Source: Bdellovibrionales bacterium
GTDB taxonomy: Bacteria; Bdellovibrionota; Bdellovibrionia; Bdellovibrionales; UBA1609
Length of the DNA stretch: 12,539 nt
Reading direction: 5' to 3'
Assembly (NCBI GenBank): GCA_020434645.1
Contig: JAGRAK010000027.1
Location: forward strand, 1-12,539
Below are positions 1-7,222 of this stretch, in pieces (the first letter of the stretch is position 1; every line of letters starts with the position of its first letter). The notes below the pieces were generated by a model. It worked only from the letters and a program-made list of their open reading frames with translations. It did no database searches and was not told the DNA's origin. A program made the translations under genes and the position numbers.

Positions 1-296
1 ACGCAACGACCCATATGGCGGCCATAAGTAAGACCTAGCCAGTAGAGATTGTCAGCCTCCCACATACCGCCCAACTCAAACTGATATTCATTTTTCTCAG
101 GGGCGTATGGTAAAAAATTTGTCCACTGACCTTTGTGCTGCTGATTCGTGCTCGGTTGATTAGGACTAATATTTTGATCTTGAGTCGCACTACTTAATTC
201 GGCATCTGCCCATCCGGAAAAAGACGTCAAAATAACAAAGGCATAAATTAGTCCGTCCAATTTAGAGAATGTAAATTTAATGTTGCGAGTGAACAT
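1..296 (-). CDS. Exported, probably outer-membrane protein (5' part; runs off left edge)
   Basis: Reading leftwards from ATG at 296 the frame stays open to the window edge, giving 98 codons with no stop. The start is supported by AGGA about nine bases upstream. Residues 1-12 contain R4, K7 and K12, followed by a hydrophobic stretch (LIYAFVILTSFSGWADA) that looks like a signal peptide with cleavage near residue 30. After a polar Gln/Asn-rich stretch the sequence alternates aromatic and small residues (YQFELGGMW, LYWLGLTYGR), as in beta strands of an outer-membrane barrel. I do not recognise the family. It lies downstream of another outer-membrane protein gene on the same strand, with a terminator between them. 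Only the N-terminal third or less is likely visible, so the barrel call is inference. Confidence 0.72.
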   Translation of the reverse strand, partial: MFTRNIKFTFSKLDGLIYAFVILTSFSGWADAELSSATQDQNISPNQPSTNQQHKGQWTNFLPYAPEKNEYQFELGGMWEADNLYWLGLTYGRHMGRC

Positions 297-332
297 AGTT
301 TTATATCCTATCGCCTGAGAGCGGCACCAATT

Positions 333-363
333 AAAAAAACCCAGGAGGATTACTCCTCCTGGG
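333..363 (-). terminator. Rho-independent terminator after the outer-membrane protein gene
   Basis: Bases 340-349 (CCCAGGAGGA) and 354-363 (TCCTCCTGGG) form a perfect 10-bp stem with a 4-base loop. On the minus strand the stem is followed at once by seven T (339 down to 333), the standard intrinsic terminator layout. It lies 77 bases past the stop of the gene at 441-1841 and just before the start of the next minus-strand gene. That next gene therefore either has its own promoter or depends on readthrough. Confidence 0.88.
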
Positions 364-440
364 CCCCTGCAACCGCCGTCGCCAGTTGCAATCATGTTGA
401 AATCATAGTTGTCGTACAAAGCTGTCGTCTAAGCTGCAAA

Positions 441-1841
441 CTAGAAGCTGACGGCTGCCTTAGTTACAAACCCGTAAATACTGTCATTATCATAATTCAG
501 TGTTCCGGCCTTCCATGCATCACCCGGAGCAAAATATCCAAACTGGTTCACCCATGTGATTTTATCACTTACAGAATATACAACTGAAAAATCAAATTCA
601 TAACCGAGGTTGGTGTCCATAGTAAGGGTTGTGTTTTCCATGACTGTGTCATCACTCAACATGCCCGTCGTGAAAACGCCCACAAAAGACATTTTGTCTG
701 AATACTTATATTTCATATATGGAGAAATATAAGTCACGTTAGAGATGGCTTCAGTGTCTGGCTCATCGCGAACAGAAGTTGCTGATCTGCCAATCAGTGC
801 CGTATGCAAAACATCTGACTGACCCATGCCGTGGTTAAATAAGAACATCGCCACATCATAGTTTCGGTCAAAGATAAAACCTTCAAATGAATCATCAGTA
901 GTTGGGTCATCACCCGTGGCCATACCGGCCTTAATACCAAAAGTTTTTTTATTTTCTTTAGGATGCCACTCATATTCGAGTGCCGCAGCGAAACCACCAA
1001 GTGACATGCTCTTGACGCCGGCAAGAACGCCCGTGTCGCCGCCCTGTTGCGCCACTTCAAAACCGACATTGTAATTATCAGTTTCTTTCTTGAAGAACAC
1101 ATTGAAGTTTTTAGAGTTATACTCGCCGTTCACAACTCCACCCACTGTCGTCGCCGGGAAGTCATTGCCGCCATTTACAGCTTTGCGAGTTTGATAATGA
1201 ACTCCCATTGAGGCATCGCTATCTGGGTTTTCATAAACGAGTTGATAGTTCCATTCATTAATATCGTCATATGAAGATAGGCCACCTTCATTAATTTTGG
1301 CGTATGAAGGGAAGAAATAAAAATTACCCATCATGATTTTGTAACCCACCATATCGCGCGTATCTGAATAGTGATCAAATAGCCCAGCACCCGCATTATG
1401 AGTGATGCCCAACCCAAATTGCAATGGGGCTCGACCTACTATCAACCGGCCATACTCTTGTATGAATGTTAAATAAAATTGAGTAACAGCAAGCTGCTCA
1501 CTTGCTAAATTTTCAGACGCTGTGTTTGAATCATTTGAAGAAGTCGGCGTCCCGGTGCCCAGCCCATCACCAAAATAAGCACCCAGCTGGTTATAAGCAT
1601 CTGAATTAAAAATATTGAACTGAGCATTTATATAAAGGCCATCTGCTGCCACAATTTTGGGTCGTAGAATCAAGTTGTGTATGGCGTACTCTTTGCGAGC
1701 ACCTGACCCTGTATCAAGTGACGGATAGTTGAGCTGTGTACCTTCAAACCGATAAAGGCCAGACCATTCAAGATCTCCAGCGAAAAGTTTCGGAGACATA
1801 AAGATTACCGCGAGTGCCAATGTTACGATTTTTGATTTCAT
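441..1841 (-). CDS. Outer-membrane beta-barrel (porin-like) protein
   Basis: The product is 466 residues. It begins with a clear Sec signal peptide: a positive start (MKSK), a hydrophobic core (IVTLALAVIFMSP) and a likely cleavage after LFA near residue 21, before GDLEWSG. The mature part is rich in Gly, Asn, Tyr and alternating hydrophobic residues and ends in Phe (FVTKAAVSF). A terminal aromatic residue on a last strand is the usual signal for insertion by the BAM complex. Length and composition fit a 16- to 18-strand porin or an alginate/phosphate-type channel, but I cannot name a substrate or family. The ATG at 1841 follows AGGTAG six bases upstream, and the AT-rich leader 1842-1931 probably holds the promoter, although I could not pick a convincing one. 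A strong terminator follows the gene. Confidence 0.85.
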   Translation of the reverse strand: MKSKIVTLALAVIFMSPKLFAGDLEWSGLYRFEGTQLNYPSLDTGSGARKEYAIHNLILRPKIVAADGLYINAQFNIFNSDAYNQLGAYFGDGLGTGTPTSSNDSNTASENLASEQLAVTQFYLTFIQEYGRLIVGRAPLQFGLGITHNAGAGLFDHYSDTRDMVGYKIMMGNFYFFPSYAKINEGGLSSYDDINEWNYQLVYENPDSDASMGVHYQTRKAVNGGNDFPATTVGGVVNGEYNSKNFNVFFKKETDNYNVGFEVAQQGGDTGVLAGVKSMSLGGFAAALEYEWHPKENKKTFGIKAGMATGDDPTTDDSFEGFIFDRNYDVAMFLFNHGMGQSDVLHTALIGRSATSVRDEPDTEAISNVTYISPYMKYKYSDKMSFVGVFTTGMLSDDTVMENTTLTMDTNLGYEFDFSVVYSVSDKITWVNQFGYFAPGDAWKAGTLNYDNDSIYGFVTKAAVSF

Positions 1842-1931
1842 ATTACTACCTACTTGTTTTTATATATTTTACGTTTTTATATTTTTATTAAAAAATTGTT
1901 TACTAATCTGCTTCATAATTAGAACTTAAAT

Positions 1932-2201
1932 TTATCCGCCGTGGCGACTGAGTTCCTCTTCAAAGTATTTGCTATACATGACATCCCACTCGGGCGAGCC
2001 CTCAGGCACATTGCGCTTTAACTTCTCAATCATGCCACGCACCTTACTGTCTATCTGGGAGTAATCTTTGACAAATTTGGCAATGGCGCGCTTTGCAATT
2101 TTTAAAGCCATATCTTCATTGGTGTACTCAACAAGATCGTCGTTCCAGATTCCATCAACAATCATGTGAGCAAAATGAGTTTGGCGATCTTCAGATAGCA
2201 T
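1932..2201 (-). CDS. DUF507 family protein, second of a tandem pair
   Basis: This is a soluble, strongly charged protein of 89 residues, predicted mostly helical, with no signal peptide or membrane segment. From memory of the family, the N-terminal MLSEDRQTHFAHMIVDGI and the C-terminal EGSPEWDVMYSKYFEEEL fit the DUF507 family, which is common in Deltaproteobacteria and often present as two adjacent copies. Its biochemical role is unknown to me. The ATG shares its A with the last base of the TAA stop of the upstream gene (stop and start written TAATG), so translation is probably coupled and the two proteins may be made in fixed ratio, perhaps as a heteromer. The heteromer idea is inference. 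The tail after the stop has a weak CTAAT/ATTAG dyad but no convincing terminator. Confidence 0.85.
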   Translation of the reverse strand: MLSEDRQTHFAHMIVDGIWNDDLVEYTNEDMALKIAKRAIAKFVKDYSQIDSKVRGMIEKLKRNVPEGSPEWDVMYSKYFEEELSRHGG

Positions 2202-2479
2202 TAGAGTATGATCCCCTTTTCTTTAGCGAGACGTCTTTTCAGTAATGGGAACATCTTGTAGCGCTGAAATTCGCCAGGGTTCTGGCGTTCAAGGTCATCC
2301 ATCATGCGATTTACTTCTTGGTCGAGCTCCTGCTCACGAGCGTATTCGTTGGCAACAATGGCGCATGCCCGTTTGAAAACGACGTCTTCTTTTTCTTTGA
2401 ATGTCATGGTGTTCTGCTCTTTCAAATCTCGAAAGACGGCCTGAACAAGTCGCTGAATTAGCTTATCGCTTACTTTCAT
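2201..2479 (-). CDS. DUF507 family protein, first of a tandem pair
   Basis: The product is 92 residues from the ATG at 2479. It starts MKVSDKLIQRLVQAVFRDL and ends RLAKEKGIIL, both typical of DUF507, and is charged and helical throughout with no export signal. A longer in-frame reading extends to 2629, but that extra stretch runs into the divergent PBP gene and encodes nothing like the family, so I chose 2479, where the DUF507 homology begins. There is no Shine-Dalgarno sequence before the ATG. Instead a promoter-like pair (2487-2515, minus strand) ends at a distance that would start the transcript on the ATG itself. The stop overlaps the next DUF507 start by one base. Confidence 0.86.
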   Translation of the reverse strand: MKVSDKLIQRLVQAVFRDLKEQNTMTFKEKEDVVFKRACAIVANEYAREQELDQEVNRMMDDLERQNPGEFQRYKMFPLLKRRLAKEKGIIL

Positions 2480-2483
2480 ATCT

Positions 2484-2512
2484 TTGACTAAAAGCCGGCT
2501 TGCCCCTAATGT
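2484..2512 (+). promoter_or_regulatory. Sigma-70-type promoter for the PBP gene
   Basis: Bases 2484-2489 read TTGACT (five of six matches to a -35). After a 17-base spacer, bases 2507-2512 read TAATGT, a weak -10 that keeps the key A at position two and the final T. The predicted transcript start is near 2519-2520, the A of the PBP ATG, so the mRNA may be leaderless. The spacer contains the 8-bp palindrome AGCCGGCT (2493-2500). It is interlocked with the promoter on the other strand. Confidence 0.42.
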
Positions 2513-2515
2513 CAA
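2487..2515 (-). promoter_or_regulatory. Sigma-70-type promoter for the DUF507 pair
   Basis: On the minus strand, bases 2515-2510 read TTGACA, a perfect -35. After a 17-base spacer, bases 2492-2487 read TTTAGT, four of six matches to a -10, though lacking the usual A at its second position. The predicted start falls about 7-8 bases further on, at 2480-2479, which is the A of the DUF507 ATG. The site overlaps the plus-strand promoter for the PBP gene almost completely. Confidence 0.5.
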
Positions 2516-2519
2516 GTGC

Positions 2520-4823
2520 ATGCAAACGTGGCTAAAAAAGCTTTCATTTTTAAAAATAATAAAACTGATTTTAATTGCTGCTATTTTTTGCACATTGGCA
2601 CTCGGAGTGTGGCTTTTTCGACTCAACAAAGAGATTCAAGATCGCATTGGGCAGGGTTGGTTTCGACCTCCTGTTGAGATCTACTCAAGAGGTGAGCAAA
2701 TTCATTTAAAACAGCGCCTAAGCGCCGACGAATTGATTAAATTATTAGCAAAATTACAATACCGAGAACGTTTCGAAGAACAAAGCCTGCACCCGAGTGA
2801 TTATTCACGTCTTGACGCCAATCAGTGTGAAGAAGTTGTCGGCAGCCCCTTTCTCGGCAATGTAGAATCATGTGTGTATTTACGCACACCCGCGTCAACG
2901 GCAGATATTCAACTGACATCGAAAAACATCTTAATCGGCTTTGATTCTACACAAACGGTAACCCAAATTCTATCAGGCAGTCCCCTTGCGGATGTCCCTT
3001 ATGTTGAGCTCACTCCACAGCTTTTTGCTCAATTTTATGGAGGTGAGCCTATTTTAAGAAAAATTATTCAGGTTGGAGATGCCCCCCTAGAATGCTTGCA
3101 AGCGGCGACAGCCATTGAAGACAGTCAGTTTCTCGAGCACAAAGGCGTGAGTGTCACCGGACTGTCGCGAGCTCTTATGAGAAATCTACTGGCCGGCCGC
3201 TACGCCCAAGGTGGCAGCACCATCACCCAACAACTTGTTAAAAATTATTTTCTGACTCCTGAGAAAACACTAAAGAGAAAATTTTCTGAACTCTTTATGG
3301 CGATATTACTTGAAGCCAACTTAGACAAAGATCAAATTCTTGAGAATTATTTAAATATTGTCTACATGGGTCAACGAGGGCCGTTCCAGGTGATCGGCTT
3401 TTCAGCCGCCAGCGATTATTATTTTAGCAAACCACTACAACGACTGAACTTACCGGAGTGCGCGCTCCTAGCCGCCATTATTAATAGCCCTGGCCGATAC
3501 AACCCATTCACTCATGCTGAGCAAGCACAAAAACGGCGAGATTTTGTGCTAGACCGTATGGCTGAAACCCAAATGATTGAAGTTGAAAAAGCGACTCAAG
3601 CCAAAACATACCCACTACCAGCCCAACCTGATTTACGCTTAACAGAACCTGCGCCATATTTTACTCAAGCCGTTTTTCGTGAAATAGATAAAATTGGTCT
3701 CAGCATTGAAAATGGCCTTCGCGTTTTCACAACTCTTGATGTCGAAGCCCAAGATCTTGCGCAAAGAAAAGTTCTTTCACATGTTTTAAATCTCGAAAAA
3801 AATAATAAAAAAATAGCCAAAATAAAAACACAAGGTAAGAACTTAGAATCTTCACTCATTAGTGTAGAAGTTCGCACCGGCGAAGTTATGGCTCTTGTGG
3901 GCGGCCGGCAATACATAAAAACTCAATACAATCGCGTACTCGATGCTCACCGGCAGGTCGGGTCAATCATGAAGCCCTTCGTTTATTTAACAGCTCTCGA
4001 GTCGCAAGATCCGAATGGTGATCCCTACACTCCGACAACGATTGTTGACGACGTTAAATTTGTCTACAGCTATGAAGGGCAATCTTGGTCTCCAAAAAAT
4101 TACACCAATGAGTTTTTAGGTCCTATCCCGCTATTTTACGCACTAAAAAATTCGATAAATGCCGCTACTGCTAAAGTTGGTTTGCAAGTGGGTTTAAGTA
4201 ATATTGTCGATGTGGCAAGACGCGCAGGAATCACCTCTGAGATAAAACCATACCCCTCCATCACGCTCGGCGCTTTTGAGATTTATCCTTGGGAGGTCGC
4301 TGGCGCGGCACTTACAATTGCAAGAATGGGTGAAAGAATCCCGCTCACATTTATTCGTTCAATTGAGAGTTTGTCTGGTGAAAATATGTACAAAGCCGAT
4401 GCAAAATCAGAACGAGCATTTGCACCGCAACCTGTCGCTATACTTATTGGCATGATGAAACAAACTCTACAAACCGGCACCGGCCGCCTTGCTAAATTAA
4501 TGGGCTTTGATTTACCTGCAGCTGGCAAAACTGGCACAACAAGTGACACTAAAGACACGTGGTTTATGGGCTTTACACCTTATGTTTTAACCCTAACCTG
4601 GACTGGCTATGACGACAACACACCCTCAACCTTAACAGGAGCAAGCGGCGCGCTGCCCCTGTGGACTGATTTCATGAAAAGCTATGCCACTCGTTATCCG
4701 GCAGAGGATTTCAAATGGCCAAGTGGCGTAGAAAGATTTGAACTTTCGCCAAAAGAATATCTAAAGTTAGTACCGAGTGCAGCTCCCTATGAGCTCGAAA
4801 TGCCGACAGAACTGATTCGATGA
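2520..4823 (+). CDS. mrcB: Bifunctional class A penicillin-binding protein (PBP1b-like)
   Basis: This inner-membrane enzyme polymerises lipid II into glycan strands and cross-links the peptides. In the 767-residue product, residues 13-33 form the membrane anchor. Residues about 50-135 resemble the UB2H domain of PBP1b and contain two Cys. The GT51 glycosyltransferase (about 170-350) has EDSQFLEH with catalytic Glu200 and GGSTITQQ at 231-238. The transpeptidase (about 445-710) has SIMK with nucleophile Ser482, SIN at 545-547 and KTG at 670-672, so all key residues are present. Length is a little short of E. coli PBP1b (844). I chose the ATG at 2520; an in-frame TTG at 2484 would add 12 residues but lies in the -35 box. 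The symbol is by family resemblance, and no LpoB-like activator gene is nearby. No clear terminator follows. Confidence 0.93.
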   Translation: MQTWLKKLSFLKIIKLILIAAIFCTLALGVWLFRLNKEIQDRIGQGWFRPPVEIYSRGEQIHLKQRLSADELIKLLAKLQYRERFEEQSLHPSDYSRLDANQCEEVVGSPFLGNVESCVYLRTPASTADIQLTSKNILIGFDSTQTVTQILSGSPLADVPYVELTPQLFAQFYGGEPILRKIIQVGDAPLECLQAATAIEDSQFLEHKGVSVTGLSRALMRNLLAGRYAQGGSTITQQLVKNYFLTPEKTLKRKFSELFMAILLEANLDKDQILENYLNIVYMGQRGPFQVIGFSAASDYYFSKPLQRLNLPECALLAAIINSPGRYNPFTHAEQAQKRRDFVLDRMAETQMIEVEKATQAKTYPLPAQPDLRLTEPAPYFTQAVFREIDKIGLSIENGLRVFTTLDVEAQDLAQRKVLSHVLNLEKNNKKIAKIKTQGKNLESSLISVEVRTGEVMALVGGRQYIKTQYNRVLDAHRQVGSIMKPFVYLTALESQDPNGDPYTPTTIVDDVKFVYSYEGQSWSPKNYTNEFLGPIPLFYALKNSINAATAKVGLQVGLSNIVDVARRAGITSEIKPYPSITLGAFEIYPWEVAGAALTIARMGERIPLTFIRSIESLSGENMYKADAKSERAFAPQPVAILIGMMKQTLQTGTGRLAKLMGFDLPAAGKTGTTSDTKDTWFMGFTPYVLTLTWTGYDDNTPSTLTGASGALPLWTDFMKSYATRYPAEDFKWPSGVERFELSPKEYLKLVPSAAPYELEMPTELIR

Positions 4824-4935
4824 TTCATAAAAACTAGAAATCATAGTCCTTGGTCTAGTGTTGTTACGTTTTCTATTGGATTTCAATCAACATATCCAGA
4901 GAATGAAAGCAACTTATCTAGCGGAGGATATACGA

Positions 4936-5376
4936 ATGGGAAATAAACGATTTTGGTTTTCAGTTGCAGCTGTATGGGCGGTCATGTTTGTTACTGACTG
5001 GATACTTCACGGCATGTGGATGGGGCCTTTATATCAAACCACTCCAGAGCTTTGGAAATCTCAAGAATCTGTAAAAGGTGCCATTTGGGCAGCTTGGCTT
5101 GGTAACGCGATTTTTGCTACGGCATTTGTATGGATATATTCAAAAGGCATCAGCCAAGACAGTGTTTGGTCGCAAGCTTTTCGTTATGCGATTGCGATTC
5201 TTCTTGTTTCAAAGGTGCCCACGCTTTTAGGTCAGTGGACATATTTTGCGTTCCCAAATGAAATGATTTGGAAATGGGGCGCTATTTATTTTGTTCAAGC
5301 CTTTGCATGCGCATTCACAATGGCATGGGCATGGGGCTGGTCAGCTAAGTGGGAGCATGCTACCGCAGGCAAGTAA
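4936..5376 (+). CDS. Small four-helix integral membrane protein, unknown function
   Basis: The start is ATG 4936, preceded by GGAGGA at 4923-4928 with seven bases of spacing, the best ribosome site in this part of the window. The product is 146 residues with about four membrane helices: residues about 6-24, 47-67, 80-100 and 115-137. It is very rich in Trp and aromatic residues, with WILHGMWMGPLY at the end of the first helix and MAWAWGWSAKW near the C-terminus. The His in the first of these motifs and the Trp cluster are the most distinctive points. I do not recognise the family. It precedes a haem c protein by 36 bases and may be co-transcribed with it, which weakly suggests a redox or envelope role. 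A GTG at 4858 is also in frame but has no ribosome site. Confidence 0.8.
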   Translation: MGNKRFWFSVAAVWAVMFVTDWILHGMWMGPLYQTTPELWKSQESVKGAIWAAWLGNAIFATAFVWIYSKGISQDSVWSQAFRYAIAILLVSKVPTLLGQWTYFAFPNEMIWKWGAIYFVQAFACAFTMAWAWGWSAKWEHATAGK

Positions 5377-5412
5377 TGGAATTCAGCTTAACTCTCTGGT
5401 TTGAATACATTA

Positions 5413-5796
5413 ATGAACAAGCAGCTCGTTAAACGTTGGACACTTCTACTGGCAACGATTGGACTTGTAGCATTAGTGCTAATGACAGTTCAGGGCTCGT
5501 TGCCATTTCGCTTTAACTTATTCGGTGGTTCTAGCCATAATGCATCTGCTGTCACATTTGAACAGGTCTATCCCATTTTTGAAAAACGGTGTAACAGCTG
5601 CCACTCGCAATCTCCCACCGATAATACATTCAAGGTTGCACCCAAAGGCGTTGTTTTTGAAAATGAAAGCCAAATTCGCATGCACTCTGAGCGCATATTT
5701 CAACAAGTTATTTTGAGTCGAGTTATGCCTATCGGAAACAAAACTCAAATGACTGAGCCCGAGCGCATGATTATGCGCAGGTGGCTCGGCAGATAA
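5413..5796 (+). CDS. Membrane-anchored mono-haem cytochrome c, PuuD C-terminal-like
   Basis: The product is 127 residues from ATG 5413. Residues about 9-28 form one hydrophobic segment (WTLLLATIGLVALVLMTVQG), an uncleaved anchor or signal. The rest would lie in the periplasm. CNSCH at residues 60-64 is a CxxCH haem c site, and Met105 in SRVMPIGNKTQMT is the likely second iron ligand. The pattern YPIFEKRCNSCHS, then PKGVVFENESQI, MPIGNKTQMTEPER and a final RRWLG resembles the cytochrome c domain at the C-terminus of PuuD-type membrane urate oxidase. Here it stands alone, without the large membrane part. The likely role is electron transfer for an unidentified partner. The ribosome site is weak, and a TTG at 5401 is an alternative start. 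Confidence 0.82.
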   Translation: MNKQLVKRWTLLLATIGLVALVLMTVQGSLPFRFNLFGGSSHNASAVTFEQVYPIFEKRCNSCHSQSPTDNTFKVAPKGVVFENESQIRMHSERIFQQVILSRVMPIGNKTQMTEPERMIMRRWLGR

Positions 5797-5813
5797 TGTC
5801 TAAACTTTAGACA
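5797..5813. repeat. Perfect 17-bp palindrome directly after the cytochrome stop
   Basis: TGTCTAAA (5797-5804) and TTTAGACA (5806-5813) are perfect inverted copies around a single C, beginning at the first base after the TAA. No T-run follows, so it is a poor intrinsic terminator. It could instead be a dimeric regulator's operator in front of the next gene or a 3' end stabiliser. As RNA it would fold to about six pairs with a five-base loop. Confidence 0.55.
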
Positions 5814-5931
5814 GTGTTGAAAATAATACTGGTGAGGCCTATTTGACTATCACAAATCACATATTTGGGTTAATCTTCTGCCGTAACCAATATTTGATTA
5901 GACATTAGGGGGCATGGAAGGCGAATTGGCG

Positions 5932-7041
5932 ATGGAACCCTTTTTTATTATTCTAAATTATCTTTCTGCATTTTTACTACTCGCTATGGCCGTATCAATA
6001 TGGCTGCACCCGATACGAACTGAATTTCAAAAATCACTCAGTGCACTTTTTATTTTTCGCGCTTTCAGTCAATGGCTTCTGGCATTCGGAATGGCGCAAC
6101 AATCTGAGTATATTGGCCACATCATAACAATCGTATTTGTTTTAGTTTCTGTACACTCCGCTTACGCATACATAAAGTTCAGATTCTTCAAGTTTTCAAA
6201 CTTAAATAAAAAAGATCTTCCCATTCTAAGGTTTTTACTAACTGTGCCCCTCTTTGCGTTGACCTTTGCCATTACAAATCATTTATATTTTACTCACGCG
6301 TTAGACACAAATTACGCGCTTTATAGCGGCTTTTACTCGTTAACAATAAGTCATATAGTCTCACGAATGTATTTTTACCCTGGCGCAAATGCGGTTATGC
6401 GTGAAGTTAAAATCATAATTTTCGCTGCCGCCTACAGTGCATTGACCAGCGGGATATTATTTTTAATGGGTACAGTTATCGACTCTCAGTTGCAATACTT
6501 AACAACGGTCGGGACTATCTACGCCTGCTCAATTGTACTCTCTTCACTTTTTGCACAATTCAGCATAATGGCTAAAAAAGACTCAACACAGTACTTAAAT
6601 ATTTTAAGTGAGTTAGACAAATCGACGTTACCTGCATTTATTCGAGATTTATCAAGAACAGGAATGCTCAAGAAGGTTGATGTCGTCTCTCCAGAGCAAA
6701 TTCAAAAACTACATTGTCTTGATGCCTATGGCTTGATGACCCATGGAGCTGTTTATACACTCAGCTTCATAGAAGAAAGCTTACAAGAAATTAAAGTTAA
6801 CAAAACAAATGTCAGCGCCCTGCTTGCAATTCGAACTCTTTTGCAACATTACGGCACACACGCCATAACTCGAATTGGTGACACTCGCTATATGCTGGTG
6901 GCGAGCCAAGAGGCTCTATCGTCACCAATTGTTTTTCAATCAATTTTAGTACATGTTTCAGTTTTAATAGAGCGCTTCATTAACCCGGCTCTAGCAAAAT
7001 CATGGAGTGTGCTCCCAACAATATCCGTCACTCCGCGCTGA
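5932..7041 (+). CDS. Seven-helix membrane protein with an unidentified cytoplasmic domain
   Basis: From ATG 5932 the product is 369 residues. Residues 1-225 hold about seven membrane helices of 18-22 residues, starting at FFIILNYLSAFLLLAMAVSIW and ending at TIYACSIVLSSLFAQFSIMA. A soluble domain of about 145 residues follows, with no visible kinase, cyclase, phosphodiesterase or DNA-binding motif. The layout matches seven-helix bacterial receptors such as the MASE and 7TMR classes, in which the helices sense a ligand and the C-terminal domain signals. Here the output domain is one I cannot place. The chosen ATG follows GGAAGG by ten bases. An in-frame ATG at 5914 adds six residues but sits one base after AGGGGG, too close to be served by it. 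No terminator is evident after it. Confidence 0.75.
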   Translation: MEPFFIILNYLSAFLLLAMAVSIWLHPIRTEFQKSLSALFIFRAFSQWLLAFGMAQQSEYIGHIITIVFVLVSVHSAYAYIKFRFFKFSNLNKKDLPILRFLLTVPLFALTFAITNHLYFTHALDTNYALYSGFYSLTISHIVSRMYFYPGANAVMREVKIIIFAAAYSALTSGILFLMGTVIDSQLQYLTTVGTIYACSIVLSSLFAQFSIMAKKDSTQYLNILSELDKSTLPAFIRDLSRTGMLKKVDVVSPEQIQKLHCLDAYGLMTHGAVYTLSFIEESLQEIKVNKTNVSALLAIRTLLQHYGTHAITRIGDTRYMLVASQEALSSPIVFQSILVHVSVLIERFINPALAKSWSVLPTISVTPR

Positions 7042-7165
7042 ATATTACGCAAAAATCGTCATCGAAAAAAATTCAGTGCCCTATATTATGTTCATGGGTT
7101 TTACCTGATCGACAACTGAGACTAGGCAAGCCCTGTTAAATTTTCACGCTCTAAATATGCGAAAC

Positions 7166-7183
7166 TTGGTACGGGTATTGGAG
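7166..7183 (+). promoter_or_regulatory. Candidate sigma-54 (-24/-12) promoter before the exported protein gene
   Basis: TTGGTACGGGTATTGGA (7166-7182) matches the sigma-54 consensus TTGGCACG-N4-TTGCA with the correct ten bases between the -24 GG (7168-7169) and the -12 pair (7180-7181). There are two mismatches: T for C in the -24 element and, more seriously, GG instead of GC at -12. Transcription would start near 7193, about 30 bases before the preferred start codon. The neighbouring operon encodes a sigma-54 activator. Confidence 0.33.
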
Positions 7184-7222
7184 GTATCTAGCCTGAACGC
7201 TTACTTTAATGGAGAAAAAGTT

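Noticed and set aside
2484..2519. TTG at 2484 as the start of the PBP gene
   Set aside because: It adds 12 residues before the basic and hydrophobic N-terminus, has no ribosome site, and lies within the -35 box of the gene's best promoter. The ATG at 2520 is preferred.
2480..2629. Longer N-terminus for the first DUF507 protein, from 2629
   Set aside because: The additional 50 residues overlap the divergent PBP gene in antisense and do not resemble DUF507. The family-like sequence begins exactly at the ATG at 2479.
4834..4858. ACTAG/CTAGT dyad after the PBP gene as a terminator
   Set aside because: The arms are five bases with a long loop and no T-run, so termination is not supported.
4858..4935. 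GTG at 4858 as the start of the four-helix membrane protein
   Set aside because: There is no ribosome site before it, while the ATG at 4936 has GGAGGA at ideal spacing and starts just before the first helix.
5861..5896. Direct repeat ATATTTG (5861-5867 and 5890-5896) with a bulged stem between
   Set aside because: The repeat is only seven bases in an AT-rich intergenic stretch and the stem has a bulge and an 11-base loop. It is compatible with chance.
7082..7089. TATATT/TATTAT as a -10 box upstream of the exported protein gene
   Set aside because: No acceptable -35 hexamer occurs 16-18 bases upstream, so I did not call a promoter.
7157..7222. ATG at 7157 as the start of the exported protein
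   Set aside because: It would place 22 mostly polar residues before the signal peptide and lacks a ribosome site. It also overlaps the candidate sigma-54 element.
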